52,949 nt of DNA from Chloroflexota bacterium (GTDB taxonomy: Bacteria; Chloroflexota; Anaerolineae; Anaerolineales; Villigracilaceae), in NCBI GenBank assembly GCA_026390015.1, contig JAPLGS010000165.1, positions 27,194-80,142 on the forward strand, read 5' to 3'. Position 1 is the first letter of the stretch. Each line of letters starts with the position of its first letter. Shown here in pieces: positions 1-9,212 of this stretch. Under the pieces are notes generated by a model. That model had not been told where the DNA came from, did no database searches, and saw only the letters and a list, made by a program, of their open reading frames with translations. Position numbers and translations under genes: made by a program.

Positions 1-223
1 AGCGGACATCATCCTACCCGTTACCATTTGGGCTGAGCATGAAGGTTATTCGATCAACCTTGAAGGGCGAATACAAACAACTCACAAATCCATTACGCCG
101 CCCGAAACGGTACGAGAAAACATCGCTGTGTTGAATGAGATCGCACTGCGTACGAACATGGCTATTAAATCTGAGTGGCAAAAAGCCATTCTGGCGCGCA
201 AATCAAGCGTGGAATTGAATTAA
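1..223 (+). CDS. C-terminal end of a NuoG-like / molybdopterin-family subunit (partial)
   Basis: The reading frame is open from base 2 to the TAA at 221-223, and its start lies outside the window. The visible 73 residues contain a stretch reading ADIILPVTIWAEHEGYSINL followed by EGRIQ. This resembles the end of the molybdopterin-oxidoreductase-like domain in NADH dehydrogenase subunit G and related formate dehydrogenase chains, where ADVVLP...AEKEGT...N.EGRVQ is typical. The gene lies 10 bases before the hydrogenase small subunit. It is therefore probably the Fe-S electron-transfer subunit of the same complex, linking the diaphorase part to the hydrogenase. Which exact subtype it is cannot be judged from this tail. 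Confidence 0.75.
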   Translation, partial: ADIILPVTIWAEHEGYSINLEGRIQTTHKSITPPETVRENIAVLNEIALRTNMAIKSEWQKAILARKSSVELN

Positions 224-233
224 GAGGTACCCC

Positions 234-776
234 ATGAACAAACCAAAAATTGCTTCTGACTGGATGTGCGGCTGCGCAGGCTGTCATATGTCACTGCTGG
301 ATATGGATGAGCGCATCTTAAAAGTGATCGAGCTTGTCGACCTGCGCTCAACTCCAATAACTGACTTAAAGGAACCCGATGAAAGCGGCGTGGATGTTGG
401 CATATTGGAAGGCGGAATCAACAACAGCGCCAACGAAGAAGTTGCTCACAAAATGCGCAAACGTGCTAGGATTTTGGTGGCGCTTGGTGACTGTGCTGTC
501 TTCGGCGGTGTGCCGGCCATGCGCAACTTCTGCGGCGTGGAAGCGGCGCTTCAACTCGCTTATGTAGATGCGGACAGTAACGAACCCGGCAGTCAGATTC
601 CCAACGACCCGGAACTCGCAACCATGACCAAAACACGCGCCATACAAGAGGTGGTACCTGTCGATTTCAGCGTCCCCGGCTGCCCGCCAGATGCAGATGT
701 CATCTTCCATGTTCTTGCCGAACTCGCCCAGGGGCGAAAGCCTGAACTCAAAAATGAACTGCTGCATTGGCACTAG
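234..776 (+). CDS. hoxY: NAD-reducing type [NiFe] hydrogenase small subunit (HoxY-like)
   Basis: 180 residues, the usual length for HoxY, the small subunit of bidirectional (group 3d-like) hydrogenases. The N-terminus carries the proximal [4Fe-4S] cluster motif CGCAGCHMS (ligands C14 and C17), the second conserved region GDCAVFGG and the third, PGCPPDAD. No Tat signal peptide is present, which fits a cytoplasmic enzyme. An AGAGGT-like Shine-Dalgarno lies just before the ATG. It passes electrons from the NiFe site in the large subunit, encoded 12 bases downstream, to the diaphorase/Fe-S subunits encoded upstream. Assignment to group 3 is from family knowledge; the subgroup would need a phylogeny. 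Confidence 0.9.
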   Translation: MNKPKIASDWMCGCAGCHMSLLDMDERILKVIELVDLRSTPITDLKEPDESGVDVGILEGGINNSANEEVAHKMRKRARILVALGDCAVFGGVPAMRNFCGVEAALQLAYVDADSNEPGSQIPNDPELATMTKTRAIQEVVPVDFSVPGCPPDADVIFHVLAELAQGRKPELKNELLHWH

Positions 777-788
777 GAGATTTTACAA

Positions 789-2216
789 ATGACCACACGA
801 AAAATAACGATCGAACCTGTTACCCGTATTGAAGGTCACGCTAAAGTTACGATCCACATGAATGAAAATAATACCGTAGACCGTGCATATATGCACGTCA
901 ACGAGTTTCGTGGATTTGAAAAATTCTGTGAAGGACGCCTATATTTCGAAATGCCCCAGATCACCGCGCGCATTTGCGGCATCTGCCCGGTCAGCCACCA
1001 TCTCGCAGCCGCAAAAGCTGGCGACGCGATAACCGGTCAAACACCACCCCGGCCGGCCAGCCTCCTGCGCGAATTGATGCACATGGGTCAGATCATTCAG
1101 AGCCACGGGATGCACTTCTTTGAACTTGCCGGCCCCGACCTGCTGCTCGGCTTCGACGCCAACCCTGAAACACGAAACATCATCGGTCTGATCAACGCCA
1201 ACCCGGATTTAACCGTCAAGGCTGTTCAACTGCGCAAGTTCGGGCAGGAGATCATTAAGACTCTCGGAGGGCGCCGCATTCACCCTGTCTTCGCCATCCC
1301 CGGCGGCGTGAACAAGGCCCTTACCCGTCAGGAACGGGACGACATTTTGAAAAATTCTGATGCAGCGATCGCCACCGTGCGCGTCGGCCTGCAGATCATC
1401 AAAGGCTGGGCGCAACAGAACCTGGAGGATATCGATAAATTCGCTGTGTTCCCCACTGGTTACTTTGGCTTGACCACGCCCAATAACGGACTCGAGCTTT
1501 ACGATGGCGACATCCGCCTGATTGGACGGGACGGTGCGCAGTTGGAACACTTCCCGGTTGCAAATTATCTGGATCACATTCAGGAGCATGTCGAACCCTG
1601 GTCATATTTGAAATTTCCCTTCTACAAAAAGATGGGATATCCTGACGGAGTCTATCGAGTCGGTCCACTCGGACGCCTGAATCTGGCCGAGAAAATTGAT
1701 ACGCCCCTGGCAAATGACGAACTCAAGATCTTCAAGAGTCTGAATAATAACAAGCCAGTGGAGAACACGCTGTATTATCATTACGCCCGCCTTATCGAAT
1801 GCCTTTTCGCGATCGAGCGCGTCAGCGTATTATGTGACGACCCGGATATCCTCAGCACCGACATTCTCAACACCCGCAAAGATTACAAGGGACACGGCGT
1901 AGGTGTAATCGAAGCTCCGCGAGGTACACTCATCCACGATTACACTGCGGATGAAGATGGAAAACTACTCAAGGTAAACTTGATCGTATCCACAGGGCAC
2001 AATAACTGGGCCATGAGCACAGCGGTCGAATCTGTGGCGAAGACCTACGTAAAGGGACCGGAAGTTCAGGAAGGTATGTTAAATCGAGTCGAAGCAGCCA
2101 TCCGCGCATACGACCCATGCCTATCCTGCTCAACCCATGCAATCGGACAAATGCCCATTCAACTTGAGATCGTCGCCGCAGATGGCACGCTGATCAAGAC
2201 CCTGACCCGCGACTAG
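789..2216 (+). CDS. hoxH: [NiFe] hydrogenase large subunit (HoxH-like)
   Basis: 475 residues. Both nickel-binding motifs are present: the N-terminal RICGIC...H (C63, C66, H70) and the C-terminal DPCLSCSTH (C444, C447, H450). After H450 there is a 25-residue tail, the peptide that a maturation protease removes once nickel is inserted. A candidate for that protease is encoded two genes downstream. The start has a clear AGGAG Shine-Dalgarno. The enzyme reversibly oxidises H2 with HoxY. All four cysteine ligands are intact, so it is predicted to be active. Confidence 0.93.
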   Translation: MTTRKITIEPVTRIEGHAKVTIHMNENNTVDRAYMHVNEFRGFEKFCEGRLYFEMPQITARICGICPVSHHLAAAKAGDAITGQTPPRPASLLRELMHMGQIIQSHGMHFFELAGPDLLLGFDANPETRNIIGLINANPDLTVKAVQLRKFGQEIIKTLGGRRIHPVFAIPGGVNKALTRQERDDILKNSDAAIATVRVGLQIIKGWAQQNLEDIDKFAVFPTGYFGLTTPNNGLELYDGDIRLIGRDGAQLEHFPVANYLDHIQEHVEPWSYLKFPFYKKMGYPDGVYRVGPLGRLNLAEKIDTPLANDELKIFKSLNNNKPVENTLYYHYARLIECLFAIERVSVLCDDPDILSTDILNTRKDYKGHGVGVIEAPRGTLIHDYTADEDGKLLKVNLIVSTGHNNWAMSTAVESVAKTYVKGPEVQEGMLNRVEAAIRAYDPCLSCSTHAIGQMPIQLEIVAADGTLIKTLTRD

Positions 2217-2266
2217 AATATTTTACATAAGCTGTACCGACTCCAATCAAACCGAAGGAGAGCAAC

Positions 2267-2713
2267 ATGACGACAGTTCGAAAATTACTTGACGATAAGC
2301 TCAATACAAAGATTCACACAATTTTAGCCGGTGAAACTGTGCTGGATGCGTTAAAAATTATGGCCGAAGCAGAGACGGGAGCGGTGCTCGTAACCGAAGA
2401 TGACAAGATCGTCGGCATTTTCACTGAACGCGATTACGCCCGTCAGGGCGAAGTCAAAGGTGTTTACGCAAAAGACACCATTGTCCGCGACGTGATGACC
2501 AACCAGATGGTCATGATCAAGCCTGAGACCACCCTGCAGGATTGCGCCGAATTGATGCGTCAATATCGCGTACGGCATCTGCCTGTCATTGAAAATGAAC
2601 ATGTGATCGGGATTGTTTCCATTCGCGGACTCGCGGAAGCGCTGCTGCAACAAAAGCAAGGCGCGATTGTTGAACTCGAAAAATACATCCTGGGAACCGG
2701 CTACGGCGAGTAA
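2267..2713 (+). CDS. Twin-CBS-domain protein, hydrogenase-linked (copy 1)
   Basis: 148 residues consisting almost entirely of two CBS motifs. The first contains GAVLVTEDDKIVGIFTERDY and the second ends with RVRHLPVIENEHVIGIVS. CBS pairs bind adenosine nucleotides (AMP, ATP, NAD(H) or SAM in known families) and act as energy sensors. The GGAGAGCAAC sequence before the ATG is a good Shine-Dalgarno. The gene sits between hoxH and the maturation protease, inside the operon. A close paralogue of the same length begins at 6149, and both start with the same TTVRKLL sequence. Regulation of the hydrogenase by nucleotide binding is inferred from position only. Confidence 0.85.
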   Translation: MTTVRKLLDDKLNTKIHTILAGETVLDALKIMAEAETGAVLVTEDDKIVGIFTERDYARQGEVKGVYAKDTIVRDVMTNQMVMIKPETTLQDCAELMRQYRVRHLPVIENEHVIGIVSIRGLAEALLQQKQGAIVELEKYILGTGYGE

Positions 2714-2804
2714 TCAGATTTCTTTAACTACGAATACAATTAGTTTGAACAGCACCATTGGCGACTGTTCCTTTATTAATTTCTTTAACGACAAGGTATG
2801 TAAC

Positions 2805-3359
2805 TTGAAAAAACTATTGATCATTGGCTATGGAAACCCAGACCGCGAAGATGATGGCGTAGCCTGGCACATCCAACATGCGCTTATAAACAAGATGGGT
2901 TTGCCTGCGCCCGCTTCTTATGAAGATGAATTCCCACAAGCCGGGCAAATCAACTTTGCCTTTTATCTGCAGTTGACCCCGGAAATGGCAGAAGAGATTG
3001 CAGCCTATGAATATGTTTGCTTCCTGGATGCACATACCGGCAACATCCCTGAAGAGGTGCGCCTAATCGATGTGGAAAGCGACTTTCAACGCTCTCCCTT
3101 CACACACCATCTTACCCCGCAGTCGTTGATCTCGATCTGCGAAACACTTTATGGAAAAAAGCCGGAAGCCGCCCTGCTTTCCGTGCGCGGATATCAATTC
3201 CTTTTTTCGAGGCAGTTATCCGATGAGACTAGGCTGCTCGTGCCACAGGCCGTTGAATTGATCTGGGACTGGCTCGACACTATAAATATCCTGAACGAAC
3301 GGGAAATTCAATACCCATCCTCCTTCAAGGAAACGGAAAATGGTAAATCTAAAAATTAA
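2805..3359 (+). CDS. hoxW: Hydrogenase maturation protease (HoxW/HyaD family)
   Basis: About 184 residues from a TTG start at 2805, preceded by AAGG eight bases upstream. The frame stays open further upstream, but only through the end of the CBS gene, so the longer start is unlikely. The product begins with LIIGYGNPDREDDGV, matching the IIGYGNPLRGDDG nickel-binding signature of this peptidase family (the Asp at DDG is a metal ligand). A later HTGNIPE region and a conserved C-terminal half follow. It is expected to cut the HoxH precursor after the C-terminal histidine once Ni is inserted. Its last 20 bases overlap the formate dehydrogenase gene, suggesting translational coupling. Confidence 0.85.
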   Translation: MKKLLIIGYGNPDREDDGVAWHIQHALINKMGLPAPASYEDEFPQAGQINFAFYLQLTPEMAEEIAAYEYVCFLDAHTGNIPEEVRLIDVESDFQRSPFTHHLTPQSLISICETLYGKKPEAALLSVRGYQFLFSRQLSDETRLLVPQAVELIWDWLDTINILNEREIQYPSSFKETENGKSKN

Positions 3360-6123
3360 CGGTAATTTAATTCATGTGCCTGAAGACATGACGGTGCTTG
3401 AGGCAGCAACACTGGCGGGCGTCACCATACCCACCCTGTGCGACCACCCTGACTTGCACCCCTACGGCGGCTGCCGTCTCTGTGTGGTGGATGTAAAAGG
3501 GTATCGCACTCCCATGGCCTCCTGTACCTTGGCAGTCAGTGAGGATATGGAAGTCAACACGCATAGCCCGGAGATCGAAAAATCCCGCAAGATCATCCTT
3601 GAATTATTTATGTCCAACTATCACGATGACGGATATGAAAATGGACAGAAGCAGAAAACTCAATTCATGCATTGGGTCGATCACTATGGTTTGGATGTGA
3701 AAGCAAGCATGTCAACCAAGCCGCAGTATCCAGTAAACAGCGATGCCAATCCATTCGTCTTTGTAGACTTGAACAAATGCATCCAATGCACAAGATGCGT
3801 CCGCGCCTGCACCGATATTCAGGGACGCTTCGTCTGGAGCATGGCCGAACGCGGAATAGACACCCACCCTGTCGCCGGGGCAAACACCGACATGCTTGAT
3901 GCACGCTGTGAATCGTGCGGCGCTTGCGTCGCCTACTGCCCCACCGGCGCATTAGACAACAAGATGTCTATGGGCGCGGGCGTACCGGATAAAGTTGTGA
4001 TGACCACCTGTACCTACTGCGGCGTGGGCTGTCAATTTGAACTAAATATTAAAGCTAACAAGATCATCCGCGTTACTTCGACAGAGAAAGCACCAGTCAA
4101 CGGCAATCATCTTTGCGTGAAAGGCCGTTACGGCTACGACTTTGTACATCATCCAGAGAGAATATCGAAGCCAAGAGTTAGAAGATACTTACTCGAAGGA
4201 AAAAAGAAACCAGTTGTCAGTGAGCAGTTGACAATGAACATGGGTCAGTGGGATTGGGTGGAGACGGATTGGGAAACTGCGCTTGACATCACTTCGCAAA
4301 AAATTCTTGACATCAAAAGCCAATTCGGCGCGAACAGAATTGGAGTACTCACATCCGCAAAATGCACAAACGAAGAAAATTATCTGATGAACAAACTGGC
4401 GCGACAGGCTATCGGCACGAACAACATTGACCACTGCGCCCGTCTCTGACACTCTAGCACAGTAGCCGGTCTGGCTGCCTCCTTCGGTTCGGGCGCCATG
4501 TCCAACTCAATGGATGATGTAGCAAAAGAAGCAAAAGCCTTCTTTATTATCGGATCAAACACCACTGAACAACATCCTGTCTTCGGAGCCATGCTCCGCC
4601 AGGCAGTCCGCCAACGCGGCGCAAAACTGGTCGTGGCCGACCCGCGCAAGATCGACATCACTGAATTTGCCACGCTTCATCTACGCCATAGACCCGGCAC
4701 AGACATTGCCCTGCTCAACGGATTGATGTACATCATCCTCGAAAAAAAATGGGAGAACCAATCCTTCATTGATGAACGTACAGAAAATTTTGACGAATTC
4801 AAAGCCACTGTAATGAACTATCCGCCGCAATTGGTTTCAAAAACAACCAACATCCCTGTTGAACAATTATATGAAGCCGCTGAGATCATCGCAAAAAATA
4901 GCCCGATGGCTGTGCTGTGGGCAATGGGGATTACCCAGCATATCGTCGGCGTGCGCAATGTGATGGATCTCGCCAACCTGCAAATGCTGCTCGGCAACAT
5001 AGGCAAAGCCGGTGGCGGCGTGAATCCATTGCGCGGACAAAATAACGTGCAAGGCGCATGCGACATGGGCGGTCTGCCGAATGTTTATACTGCCTATCAA
5101 CCTGTCACAAGTGATGAAGTCCACGATAAATTTGAAAAAGCATGGGGCGCAACAAGCAACACAAAAGTCGGACTGACGGTCACTGAAATGGTGCCTGGCA
5201 TTCTTGATGGAAGAACTCACGCGTTATATATTCTCGGCGAAGACCCGGTCATGTCTGATCCGGATACGAAGCATATTCGGCATTGCTTCGAAGAAATTGA
5301 TTTTCTCGTCCTGCAGGAAATCTTCCCATCTGAAACTGCGGCCTATGCGGATATGCTTTTGCCCGGCGTTACTTTCGCAGAAAAAGATGGCACATTCACA
5401 AACACTGAACGGCGTGTGCAGATGGTGCGCAAGGCGATTCCCACCCAAGGCGATGCCCGTGATGACTGGTGGATCACTTGTCAGATAGCAAAACGCATCT
5501 TGGCCGGGAGCAGTGAGCGGGTGCGGTCCGATGCGCCTTATTCCGGCTGGGAGTATGCCAGCCCATCCGACATTATGTCCGAGATCAACGCGCTGACTCC
5601 ATCCTATGGCGGCATCACACACGCAAGGATCGAAGCGGGCGAACGTCTGCAATGGCCATGCCCAAGTGCAGATCATCCGGGCACACCAATTTTACACACC
5701 AAACAATTTACGCGCGGCAAAGGCAAGTTCATGCCGATCGAGCATGTGCCGCCCGCCGAAAGACCTGATAATGATTATCCGATGCTGCTAAGCACAGGCC
5801 GTGTGTTATATCACTGGCATGGCGGACAAATGACCCGCCGCGCAAAAGGGTTGATGGAAATCTATGGCGAAGCTTTGATCGAAGTGAATCCAGATGACGC
5901 TGAAAAATTGGGATTGAACGGAAAAAATATTGTGCGCGTCACATCCCGCCGCGGATTTATAGAAGCGCAAGCGTGGGTTACAGACCGCGTGCCGCCCGGC
6001 ATGGTGTATGCCAACTTCCACTTCCCGAACGCCTCAGCCAATGAATTGACTCACGCGTCACTTGACCCTGTGGCAAAAATTCCCGAATATAAAATAGTGG
6101 CTGTAAAAGTTGAATTGGCGTAA
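3340..6123 (+). CDS. fdhA: Formate dehydrogenase alpha subunit, selenocysteine-containing
   Basis: One gene of 927 codons interrupted only by an in-frame TGA at 4447-4449, read as selenocysteine 370. Flanking residues DHCARL-U-HSSTVAGL match the active site of selenocysteine formate dehydrogenases (E. coli FdhF has CCARV-U-HGPSVAGL). Order: N-terminal [2Fe-2S] domain (CDHPD...GGCRLC...C), two [4Fe-4S] motifs (CIQCTRCVRAC and CESCGACVAYC), the CTYCGVGC cluster of the Mo/W domain, the catalytic domain, and a C-terminal molybdopterin-binding domain (MLLSTGR, then GMVYANFHFPN). Between the [2Fe-2S] and [4Fe-4S] motifs the usual HxxxCxxCxxxxxC cluster is absent. It interconverts formate and CO2. 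Co-location with hoxYH suggests electron exchange with the hydrogenase/diaphorase, and this is inference. Automated calls would split it at 4449/4498. Confidence 0.93.
4462..4478 (+). promoter_or_regulatory. Bacterial SECIS hairpin downstream of the Sec UGA
   Basis: GUAGCC (4462-4467) pairs with GGCUGC (4473-4478) through six base pairs, one of them G-U, leaving the loop GGUCU. The loop GGU begins 19 bases after the UGA, the same spacing and the same GGUCU loop core as the E. coli fdhF SECIS that SelB recognises. This supports UGA recoding rather than termination. Confidence 0.88.
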
Positions 6124-6148
6124 AATATAGCTTAAGGAGAACTCTTCC

Positions 6149-6595
6149 ATGACCACTGTCCGTAAATTACTCGAATCAAAAGGCACCGAAACTAATTATT
6201 CCGTAGCATCAACAGATACCGTTTTGCAGGCAATCAAGGTAATGACAGAAGCCCACATTGGCGCGGTGCTGGTCACTGAAGGCGGAAGGATCGTAGGAAT
6301 CTATACTGAACGCGATTATCTTTACAAAGGCGAGATCGACGGGCACTCGGCAAAAGACACGGTCATCAAAGATGTAATGATATCTAAAATGGTCACAGTC
6401 ACAAAAGAGACAACGGTCGAGCAGTGCATTGGGCTGATGAGACAATTCAACATACGCCATTTGCCTGTTGTGGAAAATGAACATCTCGTCGGTCTGGTCT
6501 CCATGCGTGACGTAATGTTTGCCGCAATTGAAAATAAAGAAAGCGAGATCCGCGGACTGGAAAATTACATCATGGGTTCAGGGTTTCAATCGTAA
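6149..6595 (+). CDS. Twin-CBS-domain protein, formate dehydrogenase-linked (copy 2)
   Basis: 148 residues, a paralogue of the protein at 2267-2713 with identical length and layout. CBS1 contains GAVLVTEGGRIVGIYTERDY and CBS2 contains NIRHLPVVENEHLVGLVS. Shine-Dalgarno TAAGGAG lies 10-14 bases before the ATG. It follows fdhA by 25 bases and ends the operon, just ahead of a strong terminator. The most likely role is a nucleotide-sensing partner of the oxidoreductase, possibly as a hetero-oligomer with copy 1. That is an inference from duplication and position. Confidence 0.85.
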   Translation: MTTVRKLLESKGTETNYSVASTDTVLQAIKVMTEAHIGAVLVTEGGRIVGIYTERDYLYKGEIDGHSAKDTVIKDVMISKMVTVTKETTVEQCIGLMRQFNIRHLPVVENEHLVGLVSMRDVMFAAIENKESEIRGLENYIMGSGFQS

Positions 6596-6606
6596 TAAAA
6601 GCAATA

Positions 6607-6664
6607 TTTATAAACCAAAAAGATGCGCAGGCTTAATAACCTTCGCATCTTTTTGGTTTATAAA
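6607..6664. terminator. Bidirectional terminator with 21-bp perfect stem
   Basis: Bases 6607-6627 are perfectly complementary to 6644-6664, with a 16-base loop that can add three more pairs (AGG/CCT). The stem contains CCAAAAAGATGCG, so T-rich tracts follow the GC core in both directions. It lies between the end of the hydrogenase/formate dehydrogenase operon (+) and the end of the MBOAT/SGNH operon (-), which converge here. Confidence 0.85.
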
Positions 6665-6736
6665 TTACGATGCTATATTTTTTCATCAGCCGCTTTCGCA
6701 GCAATCGCCAGAAATGTAGATTTAAGAATCAGTCTC

Positions 6737-7663
6737 TTATTTTTCAAGCACCGAACTTAAGAGTTCAATGATGTGATCAGTACGCGCACCTCGTCCAATG
6801 CTGTTCATATGATACACCGTATCGTAAAAATAATCTTCAGGATAGATAAAATCCTGCGGGGATCCGACAATAGGAATTTCAAGCTCGGAGGTGAGTTGGC
6901 CATAAAAAGCCTGTAACTTTTCCTTTTGGGCATTGTATTCATCTACCGGTATGGCCGGGAACATGAATAGCATCTGAGCATTGGCCGAAATCCCTGAACG
7001 ATAAAACACATTAAGCAAAGTAACTGCAGGGTTTGGAGAGATAATCTCAATCTGGTCCACATGGTTGTTGGGAGTCAGCTTATCTGCCCGTTTTAGGTGT
7101 GAGATCAAATCTCCGTTCTCATTAAAGGCCTGTCGGTAGTAAACTTTATCGTGTATATCAGGACTTTTTATATTTCGTAAAATATCGCCTTCAGACATCT
7201 GAAGAAAACCTACGAGCACATTGAAAAACTGCCCCGTCGTACTTATACCTGAAATACAATCAAAGCATAATTTGATCACAGATCCTAATTCTCTGGGGTA
7301 TCCATTTAAAGGTATCTTATGAAATAGTTCATACTCAGGAAAAACCACAACAATGTCACCACTCCTGATAGCAGATGCTGCTTCATTTAGCATATATCTT
7401 AATCCCAAATCGCCATGCAAGCCCATATTAATCACAGGCATTCCAAAACGTTTTTCAATCTTTTCGCTATTCACACTAAAGGCAAGGTTGGAACCACCAA
7501 CCAAAATAATCTTTGGAGACTTTGTTAAGTAAAGTAGGCGGTGTTTATCAAGCGCAGCAGCAAGGTAATTATTGGTATCGTGCGGACTAGTTCCCACAAT
7601 AAGAACAAGAAATACCGATACAATCAACCCTAAAAACAGAATGTTTGACGCAAGTCTACGCAT
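6737..7663 (-). CDS. Membrane-anchored SGNH-like protein, partner of MBOAT
   Basis: 308 residues. An N-terminal anchor helix (about residues 8-25) is followed by an extracytoplasmic domain. ILVGGSNLAFSV (GGSN at 56-59) fits the nucleophile block of SGNH/DltD/AlgJ-like proteins, and VVVFPEYELF and a C-terminal DTVYHMNSIG (D..H block) fit the rest. The gene starts 15 bases after the MBOAT gene ends, so the two are probably cotranscribed. By analogy with AlgI/AlgJ and DltB/DltD, it would receive or transfer an acyl group onto a surface polysaccharide or other exported acceptor. The acceptor cannot be named from the sequence. Confidence 0.7.
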   Translation of the reverse strand: MRRLASNILFLGLIVSVFLVLIVGTSPHDTNNYLAAALDKHRLLYLTKSPKIILVGGSNLAFSVNSEKIEKRFGMPVINMGLHGDLGLRYMLNEAASAIRSGDIVVVFPEYELFHKIPLNGYPRELGSVIKLCFDCISGISTTGQFFNVLVGFLQMSEGDILRNIKSPDIHDKVYYRQAFNENGDLISHLKRADKLTPNNHVDQIEIISPNPAVTLLNVFYRSGISANAQMLFMFPAIPVDEYNAQKEKLQAFYGQLTSELEIPIVGSPQDFIYPEDYFYDTVYHMNSIGRGARTDHIIELLSSVLEK

Positions 7664-7678
7664 GGAAATATCATCCGA

Positions 7679-9139
7679 TTAAAATTGGAAGTAAATAAAA
7701 TCCGTTGGGATTGAGTAAATCTTCCCGAAAACAAGGATACAAATCAGGATTCCAGCGTAAAGCGACCAACGGATTATAGGGGATTTGTCTGCCAGAATGG
7801 CCAAAATAGATTTTCGTTCTTGAAAATAATGAACAACTTCCATGATCGCGATCGCGAACAAAGTGACCATCAATTCATAATCAGTAAATATAGTGCGAAC
7901 CAATTTCATTAGCTCAGGTTTATCAGACCAACCTGTAAATACTTTCGCTGCAATAAAGAAAGCAGACTGAATCGAAGGAGCTCGGAAAAATATCCATGCA
8001 TAACATACAAACACAAAGACAACTAGCCTTCGAAGAAAATTCGTTCCCCAAATTGGCAGTTTGATTCGAGTCTTATGCAATAATACATTCTGTAAATTTT
8101 GGAGCTTAATTTCTAAAATAATATAAAGACCATGGAGTGCCCCCCAAACTACAAAGGTCCAGCCAGCTCCGTGCCACAGCCCACTTACAAGAAAAACGAT
8201 TGCCAAATTTAATTGCCACCTCCACGGAGGCACTCGATTCCCACCTAAAGGAATGTATAAATAATCCCTAAACCAAGACGATAGGGAAATATGCCAGCGT
8301 TTCCAAAATTCTGAAAAGGAAAGAGAAAGATAAGGCCTTTTGAAATTCACCATTAAATTAAAGCCCATAACTTGGGCAGCACCAATAGCAATATCACTGT
8401 ACCCGGAAAAATCGCAAAAAATCTGCATGGCAAAAAACGCTGTTGCGAGTGCTAGTTGAGGGCCTGAGAAAGCCTGCGGATTGCTATAGTAGCGATTCAC
8501 CAAAGGCGCAAGCCTATCTGCGACCACAACCTTTTTATACAGACCCCAAGTCATTAGTTTCAGGCCGTTTGCGACTCTTTGATAATCAAAAAAATGTTCC
8601 TCATGAAATTGGCGTAGCATATTTTGTGGACGTTCAATGGGGCCAGCCACCAACTGTGGATAGAACAGCACATATAGCGCGTAAATACCAAAATGTCGTT
8701 CTGTTTGCTGATTTCCCCGAAAGACTTCGATGGTATAGCTCATCGCCTGAAAGGTGTGAAAGGATAATCCAATCGGAAGAATTATTTTCAAATTTTCCAT
8801 CGAGTAATTCCAACCAATCATACCTGCCAAAGCGACAATATTTGTGTTCACAAAGTTAAAGTACTTGAAAAATGCTAGAAAGCCAATATTCGCGACCAAA
8901 CTCATTAGCAGATACAATTTTTTTCTTCTTGAAGTTTTGGCTTCCTCAATCCAAATACCTGCAAAATAGTCTACAATAATAGTCGTACCGAGAATCAATA
9001 TATAAGATGGCACAAAAGCCATATAAAAATAAGCGCTTGCGCCAAGTAAAAGCCACCAGCGGTGTTTGTGAGGCAACAAAAAATATAATATTGTGACAAT
9101 TGGGAAAAACAATGCAAATTGAAAAGAGTTAAAGAGCAT
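7679..9139 (-). CDS. MBOAT family O-acyltransferase (AlgI-like)
   Basis: 486 residues from the ATG at 9139, giving the usual MBOAT beginning MLFNSFQFALFFPIV. A longer frame begins at 9163 but lacks a Shine-Dalgarno. Multi-pass membrane protein with the family signatures FSEFWKRWHISLSSWFRDY, YIPLGGNR and SGLWHGAGWTF, the last containing the catalytic histidine. AlgI-type enzymes move acetyl or other acyl groups across the membrane to a secreted glycan. Its partner is the SGNH-like protein directly downstream. No glycosyltransferase or polymer gene is next to it, so the acceptor is unknown. Confidence 0.88.
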   Translation of the reverse strand: MLFNSFQFALFFPIVTILYFLLPHKHRWWLLLGASAYFYMAFVPSYILILGTTIIVDYFAGIWIEEAKTSRRKKLYLLMSLVANIGFLAFFKYFNFVNTNIVALAGMIGWNYSMENLKIILPIGLSFHTFQAMSYTIEVFRGNQQTERHFGIYALYVLFYPQLVAGPIERPQNMLRQFHEEHFFDYQRVANGLKLMTWGLYKKVVVADRLAPLVNRYYSNPQAFSGPQLALATAFFAMQIFCDFSGYSDIAIGAAQVMGFNLMVNFKRPYLSLSFSEFWKRWHISLSSWFRDYLYIPLGGNRVPPWRWQLNLAIVFLVSGLWHGAGWTFVVWGALHGLYIILEIKLQNLQNVLLHKTRIKLPIWGTNFLRRLVVFVFVCYAWIFFRAPSIQSAFFIAAKVFTGWSDKPELMKLVRTIFTDYELMVTLFAIAIMEVVHYFQERKSILAILADKSPIIRWSLYAGILICILVFGKIYSIPTDFIYFQF

Positions 9140-9212
9140 TCTTATTAATCCAAAAAAAAACAAACAAGTATGGAAATGGAGTGTTTCGCTAAAGCCTACA
9201 GCACGGCTTATT

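Noticed and set aside
2613-2804. Longer start for the hydrogenase protease, inside the CBS gene
   Set aside because: The extra 64 residues come from out-of-frame CBS coding sequence and do not match the family; TTG 2805 has a ribosome site.
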